41,059 nt of DNA from Flavobacteriaceae bacterium CG2_30_34_30 (GCA_001873105.1 MNYN01000037.1:1-41059), one strand, 5' to 3'. Shown: positions 6,651 through 14,922, counted from the stretch's first letter. Made by a program: numbers and translations. Notes: generated by a model not told the origin, from the sequence alone.

Positions 6651-8894
6651 TTAAAACTTCAACGTAATTCCTGCCAAAAAATGTATTCCTGCTTGTGGAT
6701 AATATCCTGCTCCTTCTATGGTAGTTATAACCCCCGGAGTGCTAAAATCGTCGTCATAAGTAAAAAAGTATCCGTTTGAAACATATTTCACATTAAAAAT
6801 ATTGTTTACTAAACCGGTAAATAGCATCGAGGAAAAAAACGGAAGTTCCTTTAACTCATACACAATATTTAAATCGTTTATAAAAAAAGAGTCTAGTTTA
6901 GAGGTTGCGCTGTCAATATTTCCCATAAATTGGTCTCCAACAAATTTAGACATCCAGCCCACTTGAAAGTTTTTAAAAGGTTGGTAAACAATCATACTGT
7001 TTGCCACTACATCAGGTGAAAACGAAATGTTAGTCGTGCCCAGATTAAGGAGTTCGCCATCAATTGATGCAACAAAATTTCGGTTTTTGTTTTGGCTCAA
7101 TGCCACATTGGGCATCCAGCGTAATTGATTGGTAAGGCGAATGTCTGCCTCTACTTCAATTCCCATTCGGTAACTTTCGCCACTTGTGGTGCGCAATGGA
7201 GCCCCCACATCGTTTAACTCGCCCGAAAGCACCAATTGGTCTTTGAAATCCATATAAAACAGGTTGGTGTTTACGTTGATTCTTTCTGAGGAAAATCGCC
7301 AGCCCAATTCAAAATCGTCCAGAATTTCAGGGGTGTTAATGCCTTCCTCAAAATCGTTTCGTGTGGGTTCGCGGTGTGCTCTTCCGTAAGACAAATAGAA
7401 CTGATTGTAGTTGTTTAAGGTATAGCTCAAACCCGCTTTTGGGTTGAAGAAACTATAGCTTTCGTTTACATTTATGGCAACAATATCTGAAGTAACCCCA
7501 CCGGTTTGGTAATTGATAAACCTTCCCTGCAAATCGCCGTATGCTTGCCATTGGTCATTGATTTTGTAAGTGGCTTTTGAGAACATGGTAAATTCGCGTT
7601 TGGATGCATCGCTGAAGTAATACATGTCTCTTATTTCAGTGCCTGCAGCAAACTGTGCCCAGATGATTTCGCCAAAATGATCACCTTCATATAAGCTGTA
7701 AAAAAGTCCGGAAGTCATTTCAAGATTGTTTTTTTTGTAGGTTGCATTGGCATTGATAACATAAAAATTATTGTCCAGCCAGCGTCGACGGATGAGGTCC
7801 ATTTCTTCAATAAATTCACCTTCTACTTGAATGGGCTCCAATCCATAGATTGAAAAATCGTCATCTTCACGAAATTGTTCAAAAAAGCCTCTTCCGTAGG
7901 TATAATTCATGCCAATATTTGTTGACCAGAAATTGGTCCAGCGTTGGTTCCAGTGGAGTTGGTAGTGGTCTTGCTTGTAGTTGTCCACTTCATTATCGTA
8001 AAATTTCATGTTTCCATTGGCGTCAAAATACATTCCAGCAGGGTTGAAGGTTCTGTCTTCCTTTAGGGTTTCGGCATCCAAACCAAACCAGCTTTGATAA
8101 GTTACCTCGTGACCGCCAAATGCGATGGCTTTAATCAGGGTGTTATCACCCACATAGGAACTTTGAAGGAAATAAGATTTCAGGTCAGAAGATGCCCGGT
8201 CTATGTACCCATCAGAAGCGATAGTAGAAAGCCTTCCGGCGATTTCGATATGGTCATTGAGTAATCCTGTTGTGAATTTGACGTTGTGCCTTCGGGTGTT
8301 AAAGCTTCCGAAGCTGTTTGAAATTTCACCCCCTGCTTCTTTAGAAACCGCATCGGTCAACAAGTTCAAACTGGCTCCAAAAGCTCCTGAGCCATTGGTA
8401 GAGCTTCCCACGCCGCGCTGCAATTGGAGGTTCTCGATGGAAGAAACAAAATCGGGCAAATTGACCCAAAAGGTGCCCTGACTTTCAGAATCGTTGAATG
8501 GAATTCCGTTAAGAGTTACATTTACACGTGAAGCATCACTACCGCGTACACGAATGTAAGTATAGCCCACACCGGCACCAGCATCACTAGTACTTACCAC
8601 AGAGGGTAGATAATTAAGCAAAATGGGAATGTCTAGTCCTAAGTTGCGTTTTTCTAAATCCTCTTTGTTGACGTTTGAATGTGTAATGGGGGAGTTGGCC
8701 TGGACTCTTATAGATCTTACCAGTACTTCATCCAGTATTTCGGTTTTGACTAGGGTGTCGTTTTCTTGCTGAGCAAGAAGTGGGCTAATAGTTAGAAAAG
8801 TCAAATAAGTGATAAAAATAAACTTTCTGATTTGAAGACAGAAAATTTGTTGATAAGGTGCCTGCCTGCGTAGGCATGTGAATAAAGTTTTCAT
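6651..8894 (-). CDS. TonB-dependent outer-membrane receptor under TPP riboswitch, probable thiamine receptor
   Basis: A 747-residue TonB-dependent receptor. The plug domain (about 50-180) has SNVNKEDLEKRNLGLDIPIL and YIRVRGSDASRVNVTLNGIP; the beta-barrel ends AGITLKF with the C-terminal Phe expected of outer-membrane proteins. There is no CarboxypepD_reg domain. Start chosen at ATG 8894 (MKTLF) rather than 8927. The signal peptide is odd: the hydrophobic segment (24-40, ending SPLLAQQ) is preceded by 23 residues encoded partly by a GC-rich palindromic sequence at 8861-8877. A TPP riboswitch and terminator precede the gene, so expression should fall when TPP is plentiful, making thiamine or a derivative the likely cargo; pnuT lies just upstream in the same orientation. 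Confidence 0.9.
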   Translation of the reverse strand: MKTLFTCLRRQAPYQQIFCLQIRKFIFITYLTFLTISPLLAQQENDTLVKTEILDEVLVRSIRVQANSPITHSNVNKEDLEKRNLGLDIPILLNYLPSVVSTSDAGAGVGYTYIRVRGSDASRVNVTLNGIPFNDSESQGTFWVNLPDFVSSIENLQLQRGVGSSTNGSGAFGASLNLLTDAVSKEAGGEISNSFGSFNTRRHNVKFTTGLLNDHIEIAGRLSTIASDGYIDRASSDLKSYFLQSSYVGDNTLIKAIAFGGHEVTYQSWFGLDAETLKEDRTFNPAGMYFDANGNMKFYDNEVDNYKQDHYQLHWNQRWTNFWSTNIGMNYTYGRGFFEQFREDDDFSIYGLEPIQVEGEFIEEMDLIRRRWLDNNFYVINANATYKKNNLEMTSGLFYSLYEGDHFGEIIWAQFAAGTEIRDMYYFSDASKREFTMFSKATYKINDQWQAYGDLQGRFINYQTGGVTSDIVAINVNESYSFFNPKAGLSYTLNNYNQFYLSYGRAHREPTRNDFEEGINTPEILDDFELGWRFSSERINVNTNLFYMDFKDQLVLSGELNDVGAPLRTTSGESYRMGIEVEADIRLTNQLRWMPNVALSQNKNRNFVASIDGELLNLGTTNISFSPDVVANSMIVYQPFKNFQVGWMSKFVGDQFMGNIDSATSKLDSFFINDLNIVYELKELPFFSSMLFTGLVNNIFNVKYVSNGYFFTYDDDFSTPGVITTIEGAGYYPQAGIHFLAGITLKF

Positions 8895-8962
8895 TCGTAA
8901 AAGATTTATTACGAATAAAAGGGGCAATTATTCTTTGGTTAAAAATGGTTGATAAACTGCAT

Positions 8963-9004
8963 AAAAAAACCCTAAATAAAACGCTCGAGTCGAATTATTA
9001 AGGG
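8963..9004 (-). terminator. Intrinsic terminator of the TPP riboswitch expression platform
   Basis: On the minus strand CCCT...AATAA (from 9004) pairs with TTATTT AGGG (to 8970) around a CG-rich loop, with one internal mismatch, followed by seven T at 8963-8969. It lies after the aptamer and before the receptor start. A small hairpin with arms 9029-9034 and 9020-9025 sits between aptamer and terminator and may take part in switching. TPP-bound aptamer would be expected to allow terminator formation. Confidence 0.75.
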
Positions 9005-9034
9005 GGCTCACACACAGTTGAAGCATTTTGCTTC

Positions 9035-9172
9035 TGTCCCTTGGCAGCATTACCCGCCCAGGTTCATTGGGTATAATCTCAGCCGATATTGTGATTGGTT
9101 TTTGGTTAAAAGTTGTATGTCAACTCACCTCTAATAACTAAAAACTCACCACTCTTATCAGCACCCCTTTGA
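9035..9172 (-). promoter_or_regulatory. TPP riboswitch (THI element)
   Basis: Read on the minus strand, the conserved TPP aptamer blocks appear in order: AAGGGGTGCT (about 9161-9170), GGCTGAGAT, CCC, ATGAACCTGGGCGGGTAATG and CTGCCAAGGGA ending near 9036. These are the P2 and J3/2 (CTGAGA) elements contacting the pyrimidine ring and the GAACCTG...GGGTAATG elements of P4/P5 holding the pyrophosphate. The P3 arm is unusually long: about 75 bases separate GGGGTGCT from CTGAGA, compared with short P3 loops in bacterial examples. The TAACTTTG box at 9180-9187 would start transcription just at the aptamer's 5' edge, and a terminator lies at 8963-9004. Confidence 0.95.
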
Positions 9173-9179
9173 GATAGGA

Positions 9180-9187
9180 CAAAGTTA
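9180..9187 (-). promoter_or_regulatory. -7 box for the riboswitch-receptor transcript
   Basis: The minus strand reads TAACTTTG, an exact TAnnTTTG. It lies about seven bases before the first conserved aptamer region, so the transcript would begin with the riboswitch. It overlaps the sequence just past the arfB stop. No convincing -33 TTG was found. Confidence 0.55.
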
Positions 9188-9191
9188 TACA

Positions 9192-9599
9192 TTATATTTC
9201 ATTTTTTGGTGGTTTTCTGTTTGCTTTTTTTAAGGCTTTATTCTTTTTTAAAGTTAATCTTTTTTCAATGGCTCCTTTTCCGGGTTTGGTTTTTTTTCTG
9301 GGTTTCTGAACACGAAGATTGGTTTTAAGTACTTCTAAAAACCTTTCTATTACTATGGTTTTGTTTTTATGCTGGCTTCTGCTTTCACTGCTACTTAGTT
9401 GAAGAATGCCTTCTTTAGTTAATTTTGTTGCTAATTTTATGTAAAGTCGTTCCTTTTCAAAATCAGAAAGGGCTTTGGAATTGTGCAAATCAAACGTCAA
9501 TTCCATTTTTGAAGACACCTTGTTTACATGTTGCCCACCTGCACCACTGCTGCGTGTGGCTTTAAAGTTTAATTCTTTTATAAGTTCCTCTTCATGCAT
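9192..9599 (-). CDS. arfB: ArfB-type peptidyl-tRNA hydrolase (ribosome rescue)
   Basis: A 135-residue protein matching ArfB/YaeJ, which releases peptides from ribosomes stalled without a stop codon. The catalytic GGQ is at residues 21-23 in TRSSGAGGQHVNKVSSKMEL, the class I release-factor signature. The C-terminal third is a very basic tail (KPRKKTKPGKGAIEKRLTLK and onward) that enters the mRNA channel in this family. It has no stop-codon recognition domain, as expected. The start is three bases after the DUF4301 stop, so it is co-transcribed with the thiamine-associated genes. Confidence 0.93.
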   Translation of the reverse strand: MHEEELIKELNFKATRSSGAGGQHVNKVSSKMELTFDLHNSKALSDFEKERLYIKLATKLTKEGILQLSSSESRSQHKNKTIVIERFLEVLKTNLRVQKPRKKTKPGKGAIEKRLTLKKNKALKKANRKPPKNEI

Positions 9600-9602
9600 T
9601 TC

Positions 9603-11135
9603 TTAGATATTTTGGTGACTTTCTTTTAAAAGATCATTCACTGTTTTCACCGGGTTAAAGGTGTGAAGTGGCACTTCAACAAATATAGTATTCCAGCCAG
9701 CCATCGCTCCATTCCATAAGCCCGGAAGTTCAAGTGCTTTGATGGGTTTTCCTTGAAATGACTTTGTAGAGATAAACCCTGAATTGGGATTTACATACAT
9801 TTTTAAATCAAACTTTTCTCCTTTGTAATTGCGCACTCCACAAACTAAATCCACCGGATTAAAATGTGTTGCTTCTTGTAATAGATTTTTTTGGTGTTCA
9901 TTGGAAGTGTCTATTTGTGACATTTCTACAATTTGAAGAGTGATGTTTTCCTTAGTATCCTTTACCCAAAAAGGGCCTCCTCCCGGATCTCCTGTATTTT
10001 TTACCATCCCACATATGCGAATAGGTTTGTTTAAAACATGGTTTATTTCTTCCTTTAAACTTGGGGGGTTTTTTATGTTTAATTCTGCCATTAAAAACCC
10101 CTTTATTTCTTTTAAAATTTCTTGTGAAATTTGTGGTTTATCTAATAACCTTAAATATTTAAATATTTTATGTTGCAGTTGTAATAGCTTTCCTGCTAAA
10201 ATCTTTTTATATTTAGCTAGGTTTTCCATTGCGCTTTCTACCACTACATTATCAATGTTTTTTATAAAAATAATATCTGCATCTATTTCATTTAAATTTT
10301 CAATAAGCGCACCATGTCCGGAAGGTCGGAAGTGTAAATTATTGTCTTGGTCCTTAAAAAGTGCGTTTTTAGGAGTTACCGAAATGGTATCTGTTGCTTC
10401 TTTTTGAAAGGAATAGGAAATATGAAATTTACATTTTGTTTTGCGTTCTAATTTATTTTGTACTCTATCAAACTCTTTTTTAAACCCCTCTACATGGTTT
10501 TTTGAAAAAGTAAAATGCAAAAAACATTGGTTTTTAACAGACGCATAATAGGCAGATTCTAAAAGTTGTTCCTCAAAAGCAGTTGCAATATTTTTTGCAT
10601 ATTTATGAAAGTAAAGCAAGCCTTTGGGTAAATTACTATAGTTTAATCCATCCTTTTCTAGCAGTGTTTTTATTAAAAGATAGGTTCTTTTTTCTTTGGT
10701 ATAAAATTTATAGTCGGGATATAATTGTTGTATTTTTTTGCGAAGTATTTTTAGGAATGGAAAATGAGAAAGCCCTTTGATGAAAGTTTTTAAATCTTCA
10801 GAAGTAGGGATTTTTAAATACGTGTTTAAAGAATCCTCTTCCGGATTAAATTCTTCTAAAAAAAGATGCAAACTTTGAAACATCCGTGTTGCAGCACCCG
10901 AAGCGGGAACAAACTTTACAATGGCTAATGTTTCTTTTTCCTTTTCATATAAAGCAATTAATTTTTCCTTTTCAAAGGTATTTAGCACTTCAATACCATT
11001 ATTTTGTGTAGCTGCTGTTATTATATTTGTAAAAGGAATTCCTTCTTCAAACAATTGTAATTGCCTTTCTATTTGCGACACCGTAAGTCCGTGCGCTTGT
11101 ATTTGTTGTATTTCCTTTTTAGTGAATTTTTTCAT
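9603..11135 (-). CDS. DUF4301 protein with nucleotidyltransferase-like motifs
   Basis: A 510-residue cytoplasmic protein of the DUF4301 family. Two segments recall GT-A nucleotidyltransferases such as UDP-sugar pyrophosphorylases: VKFVPASGAATRMFQSL (residues about 73-89; compare the L.AG.GTRM nucleotide loop) and FRPSGHGALIENLNEIDAD followed by IIFIKNIDN (269-296; compare PPGHG...N.DN of UGPases). These suggest an enzyme that activates a phosphorylated substrate with a nucleotide, but this is inference; the family's reaction is not known to me. It overlaps the preceding kinase gene by 17 bases and precedes arfB by three, placing it inside the Thiamine_BP-PnuT-kinase operon. Confidence 0.8.
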   Translation of the reverse strand: MKKFTKKEIQQIQAHGLTVSQIERQLQLFEEGIPFTNIITAATQNNGIEVLNTFEKEKLIALYEKEKETLAIVKFVPASGAATRMFQSLHLFLEEFNPEEDSLNTYLKIPTSEDLKTFIKGLSHFPFLKILRKKIQQLYPDYKFYTKEKRTYLLIKTLLEKDGLNYSNLPKGLLYFHKYAKNIATAFEEQLLESAYYASVKNQCFLHFTFSKNHVEGFKKEFDRVQNKLERKTKCKFHISYSFQKEATDTISVTPKNALFKDQDNNLHFRPSGHGALIENLNEIDADIIFIKNIDNVVVESAMENLAKYKKILAGKLLQLQHKIFKYLRLLDKPQISQEILKEIKGFLMAELNIKNPPSLKEEINHVLNKPIRICGMVKNTGDPGGGPFWVKDTKENITLQIVEMSQIDTSNEHQKNLLQEATHFNPVDLVCGVRNYKGEKFDLKMYVNPNSGFISTKSFQGKPIKALELPGLWNGAMAGWNTIFVEVPLHTFNPVKTVNDLLKESHQNI

Positions 11136-11700
11136 TTTTTACTAAATCATCAACTAGTTGAATTGCTTCTTTAATTCGATTTTCTTTATTTCCTTTCAAA
11201 ATAGTATAAGGTCTTTTCGCTTTTTTAAGAGCCTTTTCAAAAACATAAAAGAGTGCATCACGCTCTCCCGGCTTATCGCGTAAATCGTCTTCTTCCCAAA
11301 TGGTGTCAATATACATTAAAAAATAAAAATCGTATTGATTTTGTACTGCTGCTTTTTCAATTTCAGGTGGGCAAAACCCTTCATAATAAACTTCAGAATA
11401 CACTTTTAATTCCAGTAAATCTGTATCACAAAATAAAAGTTTATTAGCATCATTTGCTAGTTCATTTTCTAAATTCATTTGCCCTAAGGCAATGGGCAAT
11501 AAGTCCTCTTTTGTACATTTTTGCTTTTTTAAATTCCATTTTTGCTGCAAAAATTCTCGCATATATTCAGGAACCCAATGGGTTTTGTAATGCTTAGCTA
11601 ATGCCTGGGCAAGTGTTGTTTTTCCAGTAGATTCAGGGCCAAAAAGCACAACTTTAATCAGGTTAGAATTGTTTTGGGTTTGTTTAAGGTTTTTCTCCAT
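11119..11700 (-). CDS. NadR-like P-loop kinase, candidate vitamin (thiamine) kinase
   Basis: A 193-residue ATPase resembling the C-terminal ribosylnicotinamide kinase domain of NadR (AAA_28). The Walker A motif GPESTGKTT spans residues 21-29, followed by HWVPEYMREFLQQ, the NadR-type substrate region, FCDTDLLELKVYSEVYY with the Walker B-like Asp, and RDKPGERDALFYVFEKAL with lid arginines. The NMN adenylyltransferase domain of true NadR is absent. It overlaps pnuT by 43 bases and DUF4301 by 17. PnuC-type carriers work by facilitated diffusion and need a kinase to trap the vitamin; beside a Thiamine_BP gene and TPP riboswitch, phosphorylation of thiamine is a reasonable guess, with ribosylnicotinamide kinase the alternative. 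Confidence 0.8.
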   Translation of the reverse strand: MEKNLKQTQNNSNLIKVVLFGPESTGKTTLAQALAKHYKTHWVPEYMREFLQQKWNLKKQKCTKEDLLPIALGQMNLENELANDANKLLFCDTDLLELKVYSEVYYEGFCPPEIEKAAVQNQYDFYFLMYIDTIWEEDDLRDKPGERDALFYVFEKALKKAKRPYTILKGNKENRIKEAIQLVDDLVKNEKIH

Positions 11701-12299
11701 GCCAGATAACCGTATATTGCAATGATTGTAAAAATTAAATATTGAAAGCTTGTAAAGGTATATCCTTTATACAAATATAACGGGACCGAAATTATATCGC
11801 CTATAATCCAGAAAATCCAGTTTTCTAGTTTCTTTTTTGCCATTAACCACATTCCTACAAAAAATATTGCTGTGGTAATAGTATCTACATAGGCTACCCA
11901 ACTATTCCATTTATCAAAAATTTGATACACTACAAAAACAAAAAACAGGGTCAAAACAAAAATAATAATTGCAGTCCTTTTTTCTTGAATCGTTGTTTTG
12001 GTTATAGGTATAAAATGGGTTTTGTCAATTTTTCGTGTCCAAAGATACCAGCCGTACATGCTCATCAAAAAATAATAGGCATTAATCATCATATCGCCTA
12101 TTAACTCCCATTTGTATAATAAATAAACAAAGATAATGGTGCTTACAATTCCTGTGGGAAACACTAGAATAGAATCTTTTTTTGCATACCAAACGGATAA
12201 TAACCCAAAAATTACTGCAATAATTTCCAGAGCGATGTTTGTATTGGAATAGCCGCTGTACTGACTAAAAAGTAAATCAAAAATGTGGGACATAGTCAC
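11658..12299 (-). CDS. pnuT: PnuC/PnuT family vitamin transporter, probable thiamine carrier
   Basis: A 213-residue inner-membrane protein with about seven hydrophobic segments, of normal PnuC-family length. It shows the family signature NAYYFLMSMYGWYLWTRK and the repeated tryptophan-rich pattern ENWIFWIIGDIISVPLYLYK. PnuC homologues carry nicotinamide riboside, riboflavin (PnuX) or thiamine (PnuT) without direct energy coupling. The specificity call rests on context: it overlaps the Thiamine_BP gene by 23 bases and lies in the same block as the TPP-riboswitch receptor. A nicotinamide riboside role cannot be excluded by sequence alone, given the NadR-like neighbour. Confidence 0.82.
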   Translation of the reverse strand: MTMSHIFDLLFSQYSGYSNTNIALEIIAVIFGLLSVWYAKKDSILVFPTGIVSTIIFVYLLYKWELIGDMMINAYYFLMSMYGWYLWTRKIDKTHFIPITKTTIQEKRTAIIIFVLTLFFVFVVYQIFDKWNSWVAYVDTITTAIFFVGMWLMAKKKLENWIFWIIGDIISVPLYLYKGYTFTSFQYLIFTIIAIYGYLAWRKTLNKPKTILT

Positions 12300-12537
12300 T
12301 TCGATTTGATTTTACTATTTTTATGAAAAGCACGCCTCTTTCAATGGCCTCTAAAGCTATTTTTATTTCTAGATGCAGTACATCCATTACGGTGTCATAA
12401 TCGCCATATATTTGCGTGCTTAATGGATTTTCTATAACTTTCAAACCGGAATTTCTCAATTTTATAATAAAATCTATTATGGGTTGTTCAAAAGTATCTT
12501 GCAGCGGCGATAAAGTTATTTCAACAGATATTTGCAT
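12277..12537 (-). CDS. Thiamine-binding protein, MTH1187/YkoF-like
   Basis: An 86-residue protein of the Thiamine_BP (DUF77) family: MQISVEITLSPLQDTFEQPI, DFIIKLRNSGLKVIENPLST and QIYGDYDTVMDVL follow the ferredoxin-like beta-alpha-beta pattern. Relatives MTH1187 and YkoF form oligomers and bind thiamine or small ligands in the cytoplasm. It is slightly shorter than the usual 95-105 residues but has the core fold. As first gene of the overlapping pnuT set it supports a thiamine role for the cluster. Whether it buffers or delivers the vitamin is unknown. Confidence 0.85.
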   Translation of the reverse strand: MQISVEITLSPLQDTFEQPIIDFIIKLRNSGLKVIENPLSTQIYGDYDTVMDVLHLEIKIALEAIERGVLFIKIVKSNRSDYVPHF

Positions 12538-12578
12538 TTTTAAAAAAGTGATTGAGTATGGGTTAACAAGGGGTATAA

Positions 12579-13550
12579 CTAATCGTTTTCATAGACGTGT
12601 AATTTAGCTCCCATTCCATAATTGTTATATCCTTTACCTATTAATTCAGAATTTGGATTGTATTTTAAATTGAAGGTTTGCCATTTCCTGTCGTTAAAAA
12701 AAATGCGTCGCACAAAAGTTTTTTCGCCTGGAATAACATTTGTGAAAGGAAGAAGCGGTCTAAAAGTGATGGACACTTTTTGTATGCCACGAGGCGTTTT
12801 TATTTCATTGTACTTTTTAGTTTGTAAAAGAACCCCCTTATTATCAGTAGTGCCCAAAACCTGAAGGGAAACAAACAAACCATTTTGCGGAATAAAGATA
12901 TTTCTTTCGGATACATCCAATTCAAATAGTTCTTTATTGTCCTTTTCGGATATAACAAATACCACATTGCCATAATTTATTTCATTGCCCGGAAAACCGT
13001 TTTTGTTTTCATAAAACTTCGCTCTTAACATGGTGGAAAAGTCTCTAGTTTTTGAAGATTTCCCCCCAACCGATTCCTCAATATTTATGGGAAACAACAA
13101 GGTTGCTATTTTTGTAGATTGGTTATCGATTTTGTTGAATAGCACGGCTACTTCACTTTCCACGGTTGGCAACCAAGAGTGAAAATAATTAGAATGAGCA
13201 ATAGGTTTAATTTCTTTATTTTTATATTTTCCTTGTTTTGCAGTAATCAACACAACTTCTTGTAGTTGATCTATTTCTAAAGTCATTGTATAGATTTCAA
13301 GTAACTGATTTGTTGCTATATGCAAATCTTTATAACCCATAGAGGAAACAAAAAGCGAATCGACATCTTCATATTTTTTTTTTTCAAACAAAAAAATGCC
13401 ATTTGCATCGGCAAAACTTCCTAATCCATTGCCAAAAGAAATGGAGGCAAAAGACACCGGTTCCATAGACTCAGCATCCACAAAATGAATGTTTTGACCA
13501 ACAAAAGACTGGGTAATAAGGAAGGCAAAAAAGAGTGTCTTGGTCATCAT
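12579..13550 (-). CDS. Secreted protein with CarboxypepD_reg-like domain
   Basis: A 323-residue exported protein. The signal peptide is residues 1-18 (KTLFFAFLITQSFVGQ, cleavage near GQ^N). Residues 19-100 form a carboxypeptidase D regulatory-like beta-sandwich: VDAESMEPVSFASISFGNGL, SFADANGIFLF, VSSMGYKDL. The remaining 220 residues have no family I can name. It lies three bases after the GGGP synthase gene and 41 bases before Thiamine_BP, so it belongs to the long minus-strand block. The same N-terminal domain commonly precedes TonB receptors in Bacteroidota, but no plug or barrel is present here. Function unknown. Confidence 0.75.
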   Translation of the reverse strand: MMTKTLFFAFLITQSFVGQNIHFVDAESMEPVSFASISFGNGLGSFADANGIFLFEKKKYEDVDSLFVSSMGYKDLHIATNQLLEIYTMTLEIDQLQEVVLITAKQGKYKNKEIKPIAHSNYFHSWLPTVESEVAVLFNKIDNQSTKIATLLFPINIEESVGGKSSKTRDFSTMLRAKFYENKNGFPGNEINYGNVVFVISEKDNKELFELDVSERNIFIPQNGLFVSLQVLGTTDNKGVLLQTKKYNEIKTPRGIQKVSITFRPLLPFTNVIPGEKTFVRRIFFNDRKWQTFNLKYNPNSELIGKGYNNYGMGAKLHVYEND

Positions 13551-13553
13551 AAA

Positions 13554-14261
13554 TTACATTTCAAATGTTTGTGTTTCAAAGGCTGTGCCAATCACAACCA
13601 TGTCGGCACCTGCGTTAAAAACCTCTTGCAGTTCTTTAGCCGATGTAATACCTCCACCTACAAGTAAAGGAATTTGTACTGCCTTTTTGACTTCAGAAAT
13701 TATTTTATTGTTTACCCTATGTAAGGCACCACTTCCGGCTTCTAGGTAAATGAGTTTTTTTCCTAAATATTGCCCAGCTAGAGCAGTATTTATAATTTTC
13801 TTTATTTGATTTTGAGCAATTGGTTTGGTTTTACTTACGCGTTCTACAGCACTTTCTTTTCCACCATCAATCAAAATATATCCTGTTGGGATGATTTCTA
13901 TATGGGTATTTTTTAATATTGGTACTGCTTTAAGGTGTTGTTCTATTAAATATTCGGGGTTTCTTCCTGACAATAACGACAAAAACAATATGGCATTGGC
14001 GGTGCTTGTAATTTGTTTGGCATCACCTGGAAATAAAATTAATGGCAGTTTGCTACATTTTTTTAGGCATTGAATTGTATCGGAGGTTTTATTGTTTTCG
14101 GAAGTACTTCCCCCTACAAATAAATGAGTTACTTGCTGCGGAAGGGATTTTAAAAAAAGGGAACCATTTTCTATTTGAAAAGTTTCGGGGTCAATTAAAA
14201 CGGCTAGAAGTTGTTTTCTGTTTGAAATATCTTGAAGTATGTTTTCGTAAATAGAATTCAT
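13554..14261 (-). CDS. Geranylgeranylglyceryl/heptaprenylglyceryl phosphate synthase family (PcrB-like)
   Basis: A 235-residue TIM-barrel prenyltransferase that joins a polyprenyl diphosphate to glycerol-1-phosphate, making an ether lipid precursor. Family motifs: LLAVLIDPETF (19-29, with Asp24), HLFVGGSTS (47-54), LIYLEAGSGA and IPLLVGGGITSAKELQEVFN then GADMVVIGTAFE at the C-terminus, which bind the G1P phosphate. Bacteroidota have their own branch of this archaeal-type enzyme family; chain length of the prenyl donor cannot be told. It follows the phosphopantetheinyl transferase gene by 16 bases. Confidence 0.9.
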   Translation of the reverse strand: MNSIYENILQDISNRKQLLAVLIDPETFQIENGSLFLKSLPQQVTHLFVGGSTSENNKTSDTIQCLKKCSKLPLILFPGDAKQITSTANAILFLSLLSGRNPEYLIEQHLKAVPILKNTHIEIIPTGYILIDGGKESAVERVSKTKPIAQNQIKKIINTALAGQYLGKKLIYLEAGSGALHRVNNKIISEVKKAVQIPLLVGGGITSAKELQEVFNAGADMVVIGTAFETQTFEM

Positions 14262-14277
14262 TAATAGACGTTTTTTT

Positions 14278-14922
14278 CTATTTTTTTATAATTGATTGTT
14301 CTAGGGCATACACACAAGTAAACCCTTCAAATTCAAAAAAATGTAATTTATAAGTGCTAATTTTTCCGTTAAAAATTACGTCACCTGTAGATTCACCGGC
14401 ATCAAAAGGAAAATCTTTAATATCAATATGATGTAAAAAACTTACTCCTTTTTTTGCATACAGTTTATATAATGATTCTTTAGCTCCCCAAACAATAGTA
14501 AGTTTTCGAATTACGGCTTCATCATTTGCTAGCGTTCTATATTCTTTAAGAGGGGTAAATTTATTCGCAATTTTTAAAATTTTATCTCTTTGCAATTCAA
14601 TATCAATGCCTACTTCTGTATCACTTATTATTATTCCTGAAAAAGTATAAGAATGGGTTATAGAAATACATTTTCCATCTTTTAAATTGGGTTTGCCATT
14701 TTCATCATAAAACAAGTCGTCATCGGTATAGCCCATTTCGGCTAGAAGATGCCTAACGCTCATAAAACCCCGACGGTGCAAATCAGACAGCATTCCTTTT
14801 ACACGAGTTTGGCAACTATCGGTTAGAGTAATTCCTTGAGATAATTCTTCATACGATTCTTCAATCTTCCATATAAGAACTTTCGTATTAGGGTTTACTG
14901 TTATTGTTTTGTAAAGAGGCAT
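14278..14922 (-). CDS. 4'-phosphopantetheinyl transferase, Sfp-like
   Basis: A 214-residue enzyme of the PPTase superfamily, which transfers phosphopantetheine from CoA to a carrier-protein serine. Motifs: [11 protein letters not shown] (88-97), the Mg-binding VGIDIE (104-109, Asp107 and Glu109) and [10 protein letters not shown] (144-153, Glu149 and Lys153). Size and motif spacing fit Sfp-type rather than the short AcpS. No NRPS, PKS or carrier protein gene is in the window, so it probably serves the fatty acid or flexirubin/aryl-polyene type carrier proteins elsewhere. It heads the minus-strand block and is divergent from ahcY, with a -7 box at 14974-14981. Confidence 0.92.
   Translation of the reverse strand: MPLYKTITVNPNTKVLIWKIEESYEELSQGITLTDSCQTRVKGMLSDLHRRGFMSVRHLLAEMGYTDDDLFYDENGKPNLKDGKCISITHSYTFSGIIISDTEVGIDIELQRDKILKIANKFTPLKEYRTLANDEAVIRKLTIVWGAKESLYKLYAKKGVSFLHHIDIKDFPFDAGESTGDVIFNGKISTYKLHFFEFEGFTCVYALEQSIIKK

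Noticed and set aside
11119-11700. Calling the P-loop kinase NadR
   Set aside because: The NMN adenylyltransferase and DNA-binding domains of NadR are missing; only the kinase domain is shared, so a full NadR role is not supported.
12538-12578. A second TPP riboswitch in front of the Thiamine_BP gene
   Set aside because: The gap is only 41 bases and contains none of the conserved aptamer blocks.
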